Source: an uncultured Bacilli bacterium (GTDB lineage: Bacteria > Bacillota_I > Bacilli_A > RF39 > UBA660). From it: a DNA stretch of 64,000 bases. The notes under the pieces were generated by a model that worked only from the letters and a program-made list of their open reading frames with translations, made no database searches and was not told the DNA's origin. A program made the position numbers and the translations under genes. The stretch covers positions 372,001-436,000 of the forward strand of contig CAKOKX010000001.1 of the NCBI GenBank assembly GCA_934096035.1, in the 5' to 3' direction. Numbering within the stretch: position 1 is the stretch's first letter; each line of letters opens with the position of its first letter. Positions 33,862 to 42,145 of this stretch are shown in pieces.

Positions 33862-33939
33862 GATCAAAAATTACTTTATTATATTGTCGAATTATGGTAT
33901 TATAAATACATAAGAAAAAAATAAAGGAGTAAAAAATAA

Positions 33940-34974
33940 ATGAAAAAAGCATTAAGTATAATAGGAAAAGTATTTTCGTTTTTAGGTATTACTTTAGGAA
34001 TGGTTTTCATTGCCTTAGTTTTAACAATAACATTAATTTGTCATGGTCCAAGTGAAAGTGCCAAAGAATTATTTGCAACCACAATATTAGAAACTGGCCA
34101 ATTAAAGTTTTTAGCAAATGTATTTTTAAGTAAAGATGAATTACAAGAAATAGTGGATAAAAACTCTTTACAAGACATGGATGTTGAAGTTGATGAAAAT
34201 TTAATAAATACTGAAGGAAACAAAGAAAAAGAATTAATCGAAATTCATAATGTTAGTGGAGATGGTTTTGAAGGTACAATGATGGTTGTAAATGATCCAT
34301 CAAAGATTAGCCTAGCAACAACTTATCCATGGAGTGAATACGGAAAAGAACTTGGCGTAATAGTAGATGAAGCTGGAGCAATCGCTGGAGTTAATGGAGG
34401 AATTTATTATTCAAGTGGTAATAAAGGTGGAAGACCATATGGAGTAACAGTAAGTAATGGTGAAATTCAAGATATAACTTTAGGTTGGTCTGGACTATAT
34501 TTAATTGGCTTCGATGAAAATAATCTACTTCGAATCATAAGTTTAGAAGGAATGAATAAAAGTGCTGTTGAAAAAATGGTAAAAGAAGAAAAAATAAGAG
34601 ATGCAATATCATTTCAAGAAGAATCATCTGATGCCAATAACCATTTTGTTAAATTGATTATAAATGGTGAAAAGAGAGAACTTAGCGGTAAAGGTAGTGG
34701 ACAAAACCCAAGAACAGCAATTGGACAAAGAAAAGACGGAAGTGTTCTTATTCTTGTAACAGATGGTCGAGGAAAAAACGGGCATCTTGGTGCAACAGCA
34801 TCTGATTTAATTGATATTATGGCAGAATACGGAGCAGTAAATGCTGCCAATGTAGATGGAGGAAGTTCATCATCATTATATTATAATAAAAAATATTTAA
34901 GAACTAGTGTAACATTTTATTACACAAACTCATCATGGAGATTACCAACAGCATTTGTAGTAAAGGATAATTAA
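33940..34974 (+). CDS. membrane-anchored phosphodiester glycosidase (NAGPA-type) domain protein
   Basis: One membrane helix (about 14-38) is followed by an extracellular domain of the NAGPA family, residues about 110-340. Landmarks are GAIAGVNGGIYYSSG, RPYGVTVSNGEI, NPRTAIGQRKDGSVLILVTD and AANVDGGSSSSLYY. Eukaryotic NAGPA removes GlcNAc from phosphodiesters. Bacterial homologs are thought to act on teichoic acid or other exopolysaccharide phosphodiesters. It starts a three-gene operon with an unknown anchored protein and a GT2-GtrA glycosyltransferase, with gaps of one base each. Exact substrate unknown. Confidence 0.85.
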   Translation: MKKALSIIGKVFSFLGITLGMVFIALVLTITLICHGPSESAKELFATTILETGQLKFLANVFLSKDELQEIVDKNSLQDMDVEVDENLINTEGNKEKELIEIHNVSGDGFEGTMMVVNDPSKISLATTYPWSEYGKELGVIVDEAGAIAGVNGGIYYSSGNKGGRPYGVTVSNGEIQDITLGWSGLYLIGFDENNLLRIISLEGMNKSAVEKMVKEEKIRDAISFQEESSDANNHFVKLIINGEKRELSGKGSGQNPRTAIGQRKDGSVLILVTDGRGKNGHLGATASDLIDIMAEYGAVNAANVDGGSSSSLYYNKKYLRTSVTFYYTNSSWRLPTAFVVKDN

Positions 34975-34975
34975 T

Positions 34976-36067
34976 ATGGCAAAATCTAGAAGAAATAAAT
35001 CATTATTTAAAAAAAGTTTAATAATATATTCTCTAATTGCAGCAGTATTAGTTGTAGTTTTCTTAATTTATATATTTTTAACATTAAAGTCTTACGAAAA
35101 AGGTCAAACAACTAATGTTATAAAAGATACAATTTTATCTTTAGATGATAACACATTAAAAGGTTATTTGAAAGACAATAATCAAAGTGAAGATTTATTA
35201 GATGAATATAAAAAACAAATTAATGATAAAGATGTAAAGATAGTAAAAAAAGATAAAGATAATTATGAGGTAGTATTAAATAATAGAGTATTATTTGAAA
35301 TTACTACCAAATACATAAGTACTGAAACTAAATTAGGAATATTTAGTTATGAAAAAAGAGAAATTACAAGTATTGAACCAAATTTGGAAAGAGGACTAAT
35401 ATTTTATGATGTAACAGTTCCAAGTACTTATAAGGTTTATGTTGATAATAAGTTATTGGAAGAACCAACAACAAAAGAAAAATATAAAAATTTAGATAAT
35501 ATGTATCAAAATGATTCAATGCCTTACATGGCAACATATGAAATAAATGGATTAACAAAAGAAGAAAGTATTAAAGTTGTAAATGAATATGACGAAGAAG
35601 TAAAATTAAAACAAAATAAATATTCATATACTTTAGAAAAAAATTATATAAATGTAGATTCATATGATGAAGCTAAAAAATATTTAAGTAGTGAAGTAGA
35701 TATCTGGGATTTTGCTCACAAATGGAGTTTATTCTTAACAAATGACTTGAGTGGACTAGCTCATGGATATAATACAATAAAAACGTATTTTATCGAAGGT
35801 ACATCAATGAGTAAGCAAGCTTATAACTGGGCTCATGGAATTGATATTAACTTTACAAGTAGACATAAACTAAAAGATCCTACTTTTACAAATGAAAAGT
35901 TAAATAATTTCACTATTTATAGTAAAGATGCCTTTTCTTGTGAAATATATTTAGAAAAAAATATGATAGTAAATGGAAAAGATCAATTAGATGTAATGCA
36001 TGACTATATATACTTTATAAAAGATAATGGAGTATGGAAAGTTGTAAATATTAAAGCGGGGGATTAA
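34976..36067 (+). CDS. membrane-anchored protein of unknown function with C-terminal NTF2-like-looking domain
   Basis: The 363-residue product has a very basic N-terminus (AKSRRNKSLFKK), one membrane helix (about 19-37) and a large extracellular part. Residues about 110-210 look beta-rich, with GLIFYDVTVPSTYKVYVDNK suggesting an Ig-like or carrier fold. Residues about 225-360 (WDFAHKWSLFLTNDL ... HDYIYFIKDNGVWKVVNIKAG) resemble NTF2-like folds. No family name can be given. Its position between a phosphodiester glycosidase and a glycosyltransferase points to surface glycopolymer handling. It has the same anchored layout as the unknown gene in the LTA-LCP operon. Confidence 0.7.
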   Translation: MAKSRRNKSLFKKSLIIYSLIAAVLVVVFLIYIFLTLKSYEKGQTTNVIKDTILSLDDNTLKGYLKDNNQSEDLLDEYKKQINDKDVKIVKKDKDNYEVVLNNRVLFEITTKYISTETKLGIFSYEKREITSIEPNLERGLIFYDVTVPSTYKVYVDNKLLEEPTTKEKYKNLDNMYQNDSMPYMATYEINGLTKEESIKVVNEYDEEVKLKQNKYSYTLEKNYINVDSYDEAKKYLSSEVDIWDFAHKWSLFLTNDLSGLAHGYNTIKTYFIEGTSMSKQAYNWAHGIDINFTSRHKLKDPTFTNEKLNNFTIYSKDAFSCEIYLEKNMIVNGKDQLDVMHDYIYFIKDNGVWKVVNIKAGD

Positions 36068-36068
36068 G

Positions 36069-37052
36069 ATGAATAAAGATGTTGTAGTATTAATACCGGT
36101 ATACGATCCAAATGAAAAAATAATGCAAGAATTTTTAGATAAATTAGCAAAGAGTTTTGCAAATATAGTTTTTATAAATGATGGATGTAATAAAAAACAT
36201 GATAAATACATGAATAATTTAGCTAAGAATTATGAAGTAGTAAAACATAATATTAACTTAGGTAAAGGTCGAGGATTAAAAAATGGAATTAACCATATTT
36301 TAAATAATTATCCTAAAGCAAAAGTTATTGTAACTGCAGATTGTGATGGCCAACATAGTGTGGAAGACATAAAAAAATGTGCGGATGTTGCCAAGAAAAA
36401 TTTAGATTCTTTAATTCTAGGTGTTAGAGATTTCACAAACGATTTAGTACCTACAAGATCTAAATTTGGCAATATAATTACAAGAAATGTTTTATATTCT
36501 TTCGTCGGAGCAAAAGTAAGTGATACCCAAACTGGCTTAAGAGCGATGAGTATGGATATTGCCAAAAAACTAATTGCGGTTGCTGGTGAAAGGTATGAAT
36601 ACGAAACAAATTGTTTAATAGAAACAAAAATAAAAAATATACCAATTAAAGAAGTAATTATAGAAACAATATACATAAATGATAATGAAACAAGTCATTT
36701 CAATCCAGTTAAAGATTCAATCAGAGTTTATAAGCTTTTTGCACCATACTTATTATTTGCATTATTTTCTTATATAATAGAAACGATAATATTTGCCAAA
36801 ACTTATAATATATGTAAAGGCATATATGTTATACCATTATTTTTACTTTTAAGTAAAATAGTATCCAGTATAATAAAAATAATATTTAATAATCATATAA
36901 ATATAAAATATATAATAATAAATTATTTAGTTACTTCAATAATATTAATTCTTATACCTAGTAATCAAGTATTAATAAAAATAATTATTGATATCATAAT
37001 GTTCTTATTAAGTATTTTCTTAATAAGGTTTAAGACCAAAAAAGAAGCATAA
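36069..37052 (+). CDS. GT2 glycosyltransferase fused to a GtrA-like membrane domain
   Basis: Residues about 1-215 are a DPM1/GtrB-like GT-A domain (VVVLIPVYDPNEKIMQEFL, FINDGCNKKHD, KGRGLKNGI, TADCDGQHS at about 88, DTQTGLRAM). Residues about 225-320 form four membrane helices like GtrA. DPM1/GtrB enzymes transfer a sugar to undecaprenyl phosphate, and GtrA-like domains flip the product. Fusion gives a one-gene make-and-flip unit, supplying an extracellular glycosylation step. It is the last gene of the operon and ends within a perfect palindrome shared with RNase J. Confidence 0.85.
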   Translation: MNKDVVVLIPVYDPNEKIMQEFLDKLAKSFANIVFINDGCNKKHDKYMNNLAKNYEVVKHNINLGKGRGLKNGINHILNNYPKAKVIVTADCDGQHSVEDIKKCADVAKKNLDSLILGVRDFTNDLVPTRSKFGNIITRNVLYSFVGAKVSDTQTGLRAMSMDIAKKLIAVAGERYEYETNCLIETKIKNIPIKEVIIETIYINDNETSHFNPVKDSIRVYKLFAPYLLFALFSYIIETIIFAKTYNICKGIYVIPLFLLLSKIVSSIIKIIFNNHINIKYIIINYLVTSIILILIPSNQVLIKIIIDIIMFLLSIFLIRFKTKKEA

Positions 37053-37086
37053 GAAAACCACACAATTGTGTGGTTTTCTTATGCTT
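37045..37086. terminator. 42-nt perfect palindrome, bidirectional terminator
   Basis: Arms of 21 bp (37045-37065 and 37066-37086) are perfectly complementary, so the tip forms a small AATT-type loop. Both convergent genes end in GCA-TAA inside it. A-tracts and T-tracts within the arms provide U-runs for both directions. Confidence 0.85.
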
Positions 37087-38755
37087 GATTTACTTCCATT
37101 ATTACAGGCAATATAATTGGTTTTCTACCTGTTAAATTATTTATAAAAGGTAGTAATTCTAAAATAATTTGATTTTTTAAATCAGTATAGCTGTATGGAG
37201 CTTTTGCTAAAGAAGAATTAACAACTTCACTAATCTTTCTTTCTATTTTTTGCATTAGTTCTTGATTTTCATTTACTAAAACAAATCCTCTGGCAGTTAC
37301 ATTTGGTTTTAATAATAGCTTTCTAGTTAGAGTATTAATATTTAAAATAGTAATTAAAATACCATCTTGACTCATTAATTTGCGATCTTTAATAACTACT
37401 GAACCAATATCACCGACACGAGAACCATCAACATAAACATCTCCGGCTTGAACAGTGCCACCTCGTCTTACTTCGCCATTTAATAGTTCTATAACATCAC
37501 CGTTTGTACAAATAAATGTATTTTCTGGAGCAACTCCACATAATACACCAATTTCCGTATGTTTTTTTAGCATTCTATATTCACCATGCATTGGCATAAA
37601 GTATTTTGGTTTAATAATTCTAAGCATCCATTTTAATTCTTCTTCTTTAGCATGTCCAGAAGTATGAACATCACTAAATTCTGAATTGGTAAATACACGA
37701 ACGCCTTTTAAATATAGTTTATTAATAATTTTATTAATACTTTCGGCATTACCAGGAATAGGACTTGATGAGAAAATTACTAAGTCATCACCAAGCAGTG
37801 ATATTTGTTTATGTTGTCCATTAGCAATACGAGATAATGCTGCAAGAGGTTCACCTTGAGAACCAGTACATAAAATACAAATTTCATTTCTCTTCAAACT
37901 TTTAGCATCGTTTGCATCAATAAACATTGATCTATCATTAATAAGTCCATTATTTAAAGCAAGTTCAATACTGTTATCCATGCTTCTACCAAAAACAATT
38001 ATTTTTCTTCCATATTTTTTACAACTCTCAACAATATGTTTAATACGATAGATATTTGATGCAAATGTTGCAATAATAACTCTACCGTGATGTTTGCTAA
38101 TCATATCATTTAAAGTTCCATCAACAGCGCTTTCACTTTTAGAGTATCCACTAGTTAGGGCATTTGTTGAGTCACTAAGAAGTAGGGTAACACCTTCAGC
38201 ACCAAACCTTGCCATTTTGTGAATATCAGCCATTGGCCCAACTGGAGTTAAGTCAAATTTAAAGTCCCCAGTTTCAAATATAGTACCATTTGGTGTTTTA
38301 ATAACTATTGCAAAACTATCAGGAATAGAGTGTGTAGTATTAATAAATGAAATATCAAAGTATTTAGTTTTAACATTAAAATCAGGTGTAATAATTTGAT
38401 AATTATCATATTTTATATTTCTTTCAACAAGCTTCTTTTCAATTAAGTCTTTAGCAATTTTTGGTGTATAAATAACGGGTATATTAATAGCTTGAAGTAA
38501 AAATGGTATGCCACCAATATGATCTTCATGCCCATGTGTTATAAATAAACCTTTAATTTTATCAACATTTTTCTTTAAATATGTAATATCTTGAATAACA
38601 TAGTCAACACCAAGTAAATTATCTTCTGGAAACATTACACCAGCATCTATAATTAATATTTCGTCATTATGTTCAACAACATACATATTTTTTCCAACTT
38701 CACCTAAGCCACCTAAAGCAATAACTTTTGTGGCAATATTATTTTTATTTTCCAC
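37079..38755 (-). CDS. rnjA: ribonuclease J
   Basis: The 558-residue enzyme of the metallo-beta-lactamase/beta-CASP family has VIALGGLGEVGKNMY at the N-terminus and the zinc motif THGHEDHIGG (about 70-79). Beta-CASP blocks include TGDFKFD, LLSDSTNA, FGRSMDN, GSQGEPL and HTSGHA, then MHGEYRML, followed by the C-terminal dimer domain. RNase J combines 5'-3' exonuclease and endonuclease activity in mRNA decay and rRNA maturation. The start is GTG preceded by AAGGAA. Standard length. It is monocistronic on the minus strand. Confidence 0.95.
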   Translation of the reverse strand: MENKNNIATKVIALGGLGEVGKNMYVVEHNDEILIIDAGVMFPEDNLLGVDYVIQDITYLKKNVDKIKGLFITHGHEDHIGGIPFLLQAINIPVIYTPKIAKDLIEKKLVERNIKYDNYQIITPDFNVKTKYFDISFINTTHSIPDSFAIVIKTPNGTIFETGDFKFDLTPVGPMADIHKMARFGAEGVTLLLSDSTNALTSGYSKSESAVDGTLNDMISKHHGRVIIATFASNIYRIKHIVESCKKYGRKIIVFGRSMDNSIELALNNGLINDRSMFIDANDAKSLKRNEICILCTGSQGEPLAALSRIANGQHKQISLLGDDLVIFSSSPIPGNAESINKIINKLYLKGVRVFTNSEFSDVHTSGHAKEEELKWMLRIIKPKYFMPMHGEYRMLKKHTEIGVLCGVAPENTFICTNGDVIELLNGEVRRGGTVQAGDVYVDGSRVGDIGSVVIKDRKLMSQDGILITILNINTLTRKLLLKPNVTARGFVLVNENQELMQKIERKISEVVNSSLAKAPYSYTDLKNQIILELLPFINNLTGRKPIILPVIMEVNQA

Positions 38756-38814
38756 TTAAAAATTCCTTCTTTCTTTAAAATAAAATTAATTCATAAAGTT
38801 ACTGAACTAAGAAT

Positions 38815-38843
38815 ATTATAGCAAATATTTAATATTTTGTCCA
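38815..38843 (-). promoter_or_regulatory. sigma-A promoter of rnjA
   Basis: On the minus strand TGGACA (38838-38843) and TATAAT (38815-38820) are separated by 17 bp, giving a leader of about 55 nt. Confidence 0.65.
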
Positions 38844-38911
38844 TTATTTTTGAAATATTTATGTTTTTGAAAAAGATTACCATTACAAGTAATATCTTAT
38901 TTATGAACAAA

Positions 38912-38940
38912 TTGCAATACAAAGTTATTTTTGATATAAT
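38912..38940 (+). promoter_or_regulatory. sigma-A promoter of ftsY-ylxM
   Basis: TTGCAA and TATAAT are separated by 17 bp. Transcription would start near 38947, which excludes upstream in-frame start codons and fixes the ftsY start at 38960. Confidence 0.8.
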
Positions 38941-38959
38941 GTTTTTACGGAGGTTAATC

Positions 38960-39946
38960 ATGGGATTATTTGATAAATTAAAAAACATAATAACAAAAAA
39001 AGAAGTTGAAGAAAAAAAAGATGATACTATAAAAAAATATGATGAGGGATTAGAAAAATCACGAAATGAGTTTGTATCAAAATTAAGTATGTTAGGTATA
39101 AAATATACAAAAATAGATGATGAATATTTTGATGAATTAGAAAATATTTTAATAATGGCAGACATCGGTGTAAATACCGTAATGGATTTTATGGATAGAT
39201 TAAGAAAAAGAGTAAAGTCAGAAAATATTACCGATACAAAATATTTAAATGAAGTTATCGTAGATGAATTATTTATAATATATGTTAATAATGAATCAAT
39301 TACTGATAAAATTAATATGACAAGCGATGGACCAACAGTAATATTAATGGTTGGTGTTAATGGGGTAGGTAAAACAACTACAATTGCTAAACTAGCTTAT
39401 AAATATAAAAATGAAGGAAAAAAAGTCATGTTAATCGCGGGGGACACTTTTAGAGCTGGAGCCGTAGAACAATTAAAAATTTGGGCTGATAGAACAGATT
39501 CTATCTTTTATGGTAAAGAAAATATTGATCCAGCCGGAGTAATTTATGATGGTCTTGTAAAAGCTAAGGAAGAAAACGCTGATATAGTTTTAATTGATAC
39601 TGCAGGAAGGCTACATAACAAAGTAAATTTGATGAAAGAACTCGAAAAGATAAACAAAGTGATTGGCAAGATAATTCTAGATGCACCTCACGAAACTTTA
39701 TTAGTGATTGATGCGACAACTGGTCAAAATGGTATTATGCAAGCAAGTGCATTTAAAGAAATAACCAATATTACAGGAATAGTACTTACAAAATTAGATG
39801 GAACAGCTAAAGGAGGAATAGTCCTAGCAATAAAAGAAGAAGTAAATATTCCTGTAAAGTTCGTAGGACTTGGTGAAAAGATGACGGACTTAATACCATT
39901 CGATATTGAAAACTATATTTATGGTTTGTTTAAGGATCTGATGTAA
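38960..39946 (+). CDS. ftsY: signal recognition particle receptor FtsY
   Basis: The 328-residue SRP GTPase has a short acidic/basic N-terminal region without the long A-domain of E. coli, an N-domain four-helix bundle (about 35-115), and the G-domain GVNGVGKTTTIAKLA (about 131). It also has DTAGRLHN (about 212), TKLDGTAKGG (about 277) and FVGLGEKMTDL. It docks the SRP-ribosome complex at the membrane for co-translational insertion. ATG follows ACGGAGG. It is followed directly by ylxM; ffh is not in the window. Confidence 0.96.
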   Translation: MGLFDKLKNIITKKEVEEKKDDTIKKYDEGLEKSRNEFVSKLSMLGIKYTKIDDEYFDELENILIMADIGVNTVMDFMDRLRKRVKSENITDTKYLNEVIVDELFIIYVNNESITDKINMTSDGPTVILMVGVNGVGKTTTIAKLAYKYKNEGKKVMLIAGDTFRAGAVEQLKIWADRTDSIFYGKENIDPAGVIYDGLVKAKEENADIVLIDTAGRLHNKVNLMKELEKINKVIGKIILDAPHETLLVIDATTGQNGIMQASAFKEITNITGIVLTKLDGTAKGGIVLAIKEEVNIPVKFVGLGEKMTDLIPFDIENYIYGLFKDLM

Positions 39947-40243
39947 ATGGAAGAATTTTTATATTATGGAGAGCTATTTGATATATATGGTAATCTTTTA
40001 AATGAATCAAACAAAAAGTATTATCAATTATATTATGAAGAAAATTTAACGCTTCAAGAAATAGCAGATTTAGAACAAGTATCTAAAAGTTATATAGGAA
40101 ATATTATAAAAAAGACAAGTGAAAAGTTAAAAGAATATGAAGATTTGTTACATATTTATAAGGATAAAAAATTATTATCTGAAACACTTTTAACAGATGA
40201 TATTAACAAGATAAAAGAAACAATCAAAAAAGTATTGGAATAA
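39947..40243 (+). CDS. ylxM: YlxM-family SRP-associated HTH protein
   Basis: The 98-residue all-helical protein has a sigma-70 region-4-like HTH (YYEENLTLQEIADLEQVSKS, about 28-47). YlxM stimulates the GTPase activity of the SRP-FtsY complex in streptococci and usually precedes ffh. Here it starts immediately after the ftsY stop, with no intergenic base, so it is coupled to the receptor gene. Length is slightly short of typical YlxM (about 110). Confidence 0.88.
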   Translation: MEEFLYYGELFDIYGNLLNESNKKYYQLYYEENLTLQEIADLEQVSKSYIGNIIKKTSEKLKEYEDLLHIYKDKKLLSETLLTDDINKIKETIKKVLE

Positions 40244-40282
40244 AGATTCAAACGTGCTAAAATATATCTAGAGGTAGGAATA

Positions 40283-40837
40283 ATGAAGAAGTATATTTTA
40301 GTAGGTTTGTTTTTTGTTGCAATATTTTTCAATGTAGAAACCGCAAAAGCCCAAAGGGGATGTTGCTCACATCATGGCGGAGTAGCTGGTTGTAACGAAT
40401 ATGGTAGGACGATTTGTAATGACGGAACTCTTAGTCCATCATGCACATGTACATCAATAATAAATAAAGAAAAACCATCAATTATTTATGGTTGCACTGA
40501 TAAAAGTGCTAAAAACTTCAATAAAAATGCCAATGAAAACGATGGAAGTTGCATTTATTATAAAAAAGGTTGTACAGATACAAATTCTATAAATTTTGAC
40601 GAAAATGCCGAAATCGATGATGGCAGCTGTATTAAAAAAGTAGTAGGGTGCATGAATGAGAATGCCCAAAACTATAATCCGGATGCGAATGTAAATAGTG
40701 TTTGCTTTTTTTCAGAAAAAGAAGAAACAAGCAATTACGATGAAGAGAAACAAAAAGAAAGTAGTGGGCTTGCAACAGTTTTTTTAACCTTAACAACTGT
40801 GGGCACATGTGGGTTTTTGATTAAAAAAAGACATTAG
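40283..40837 (+). CDS. surface protein with three GCTD-type cysteine repeats
   Basis: A signal peptide (about 1-23) precedes a small Cys/His domain, RGCCSHHGGVAGC with CTC (about 25-54). Three repeats of about 24 residues follow: GCTDKSAKNFNKNANENDGS then C; GCTDTNSINFDENAEIDDGS then C; and a weaker GCMNENAQNYNPDANVN ending in C. Each has the pattern Gly-Cys-Thr-Asp...Asn-x-Asp/Asn...Asp-Gly-Ser-Cys. A charged linker and a C-terminal membrane helix (about 160-178) with terminal KKRH act as anchor. The repeats look Ca2+-binding and disulfide-stabilised, of a kind I associate mostly with marine bacteria and phages. ATG follows GAGGTAGG. Function unknown. Confidence 0.75.
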   Translation: MKKYILVGLFFVAIFFNVETAKAQRGCCSHHGGVAGCNEYGRTICNDGTLSPSCTCTSIINKEKPSIIYGCTDKSAKNFNKNANENDGSCIYYKKGCTDTNSINFDENAEIDDGSCIKKVVGCMNENAQNYNPDANVNSVCFFSEKEETSNYDEEKQKESSGLATVFLTLTTVGTCGFLIKKRH

Positions 40838-40886
40838 AAAAGTTCTAATAAAATATAAATATCATAATAATTAATAAGGTGTGTAT

Positions 40887-42047
40887 ATGAAAAAGATATT
40901 ATTAATTATTATGAGTTTTTTTGTTTTAAACTTAAATGTTTTAGCAGAAGAAGATTTTGCTCCGAATGGCAAAAGTGCAATTTTAGTAGATAATTTATCT
41001 GGTAAAGTGTTATACGAAAAAAACGCTGATGAAAAACTTGCCCCAGCATCGATGACAAAACTAGCTAGTATGCTAATGGTAATGGAAGCAATTGATAATG
41101 GAAATTTAAAATTTGAAGACAAAGTAACAATTAGTGAAGAAGCCGCCAACATGGGAGGAAGTCAAGTATTTTTACAAGCAGGAGAAGTTTATACAGTATA
41201 TGATTTATTAAAAAGTGTAGCGATAGCAAGTGGTAATGATGCTGTAGTAGCTCTAGCAGAAAAAATCGGGGGCTCACAAAGTGGATTTATTGATATGTTA
41301 AATAAAAGACTTAAAGAAATTGGAGCCACAAATACAAATTTTGTAAATGCTCATGGACTTGATGCTGAAGGACATTATTCAACTGCCAGAGATATGTCGA
41401 TCATTGCCCGTGAACTTCTTAAGCATCCAAAAATACTAGAATTTACAAGTATATATGAAGAATACTTAGAAAAAAATGATGGCTCAAGGATATGGTTAGT
41501 AAATACAAATAAATTAGTTAGATTTTATGATGGCGTGGATGGATTAAAAACAGGTTTTACAAAAACAGCAGGATATTGTTTAACTGCAACAGCTAGCAAA
41601 AATAACTTCAGGCTAATATCAGTAGTAATGGGAGAAGATACCTCTGAAAATAGAAGTAGTGATATTGTAAAAATGTTAAATTATGGGTTTAACACATTTA
41701 AAATAAATATAATAAAAACAAAAGGAGAATCATTAGGAAAAGTTAGGGTAGAAAGAGGAAAACAAGATAATGCCAATATAGTTTTATTAAATGATGCCAC
41801 TGAAATATTAAAAAATACTGATCCAGTAACAGAATATAAATTTAATTTAAAAGTAAACAAAATAAAAGCCCCGGTAAAAGTAGGGGATGTCGTTGGAACA
41901 GCAGAGATTATTGATTCAGAAGGAAATATCGTAGATGAGGTAGATGTAACTGTTGAAAAAGACATAAAAAAAGCCAATATACTAGATTATATGTTAAGAA
42001 ATTTAAAGACAATCGGTTTTGGAAAAAGCATTCTTAAACAAAACTAA
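40887..42047 (+). CDS. dacA: D-alanyl-D-alanine carboxypeptidase (PBP5 family)
   Basis: A signal peptide (about 1-20) is followed by a penicillin-binding serine peptidase domain with SMTK (nucleophile about 55), SGN (about 114) and KTG (about 220), then a C-terminal beta domain (about 275-365). It trims the terminal D-Ala of peptidoglycan stem peptides outside the membrane. The C-terminus (LDYMLRNLKTIGFGKSILKQ) is an amphipathic membrane-attachment helix, as in PBP5. The ATG at 40887 has AAGGTG; a GTG six bases upstream lies in that site. Terminator follows. Confidence 0.94.
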   Translation: MKKILLIIMSFFVLNLNVLAEEDFAPNGKSAILVDNLSGKVLYEKNADEKLAPASMTKLASMLMVMEAIDNGNLKFEDKVTISEEAANMGGSQVFLQAGEVYTVYDLLKSVAIASGNDAVVALAEKIGGSQSGFIDMLNKRLKEIGATNTNFVNAHGLDAEGHYSTARDMSIIARELLKHPKILEFTSIYEEYLEKNDGSRIWLVNTNKLVRFYDGVDGLKTGFTKTAGYCLTATASKNNFRLISVVMGEDTSENRSSDIVKMLNYGFNTFKINIIKTKGESLGKVRVERGKQDNANIVLLNDATEILKNTDPVTEYKFNLKVNKIKAPVKVGDVVGTAEIIDSEGNIVDEVDVTVEKDIKKANILDYMLRNLKTIGFGKSILKQN

Positions 42048-42072
42048 AAAAATCTGGAATTCAGATTTTTTT
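42046..42072 (+). terminator. intrinsic terminator after dacA
   Basis: An 11-bp stem (42046-42056 with 42062-42072) with a 5-nt loop, ending in seven Ts. Confidence 0.88.
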
Positions 42073-42145
42073 GTGTTTTAATAAAATAAAAAATTAGAAA
42101 AATAATTAATTTTATGTTAAAATCGTTATATAAGAAGGTGAATAA

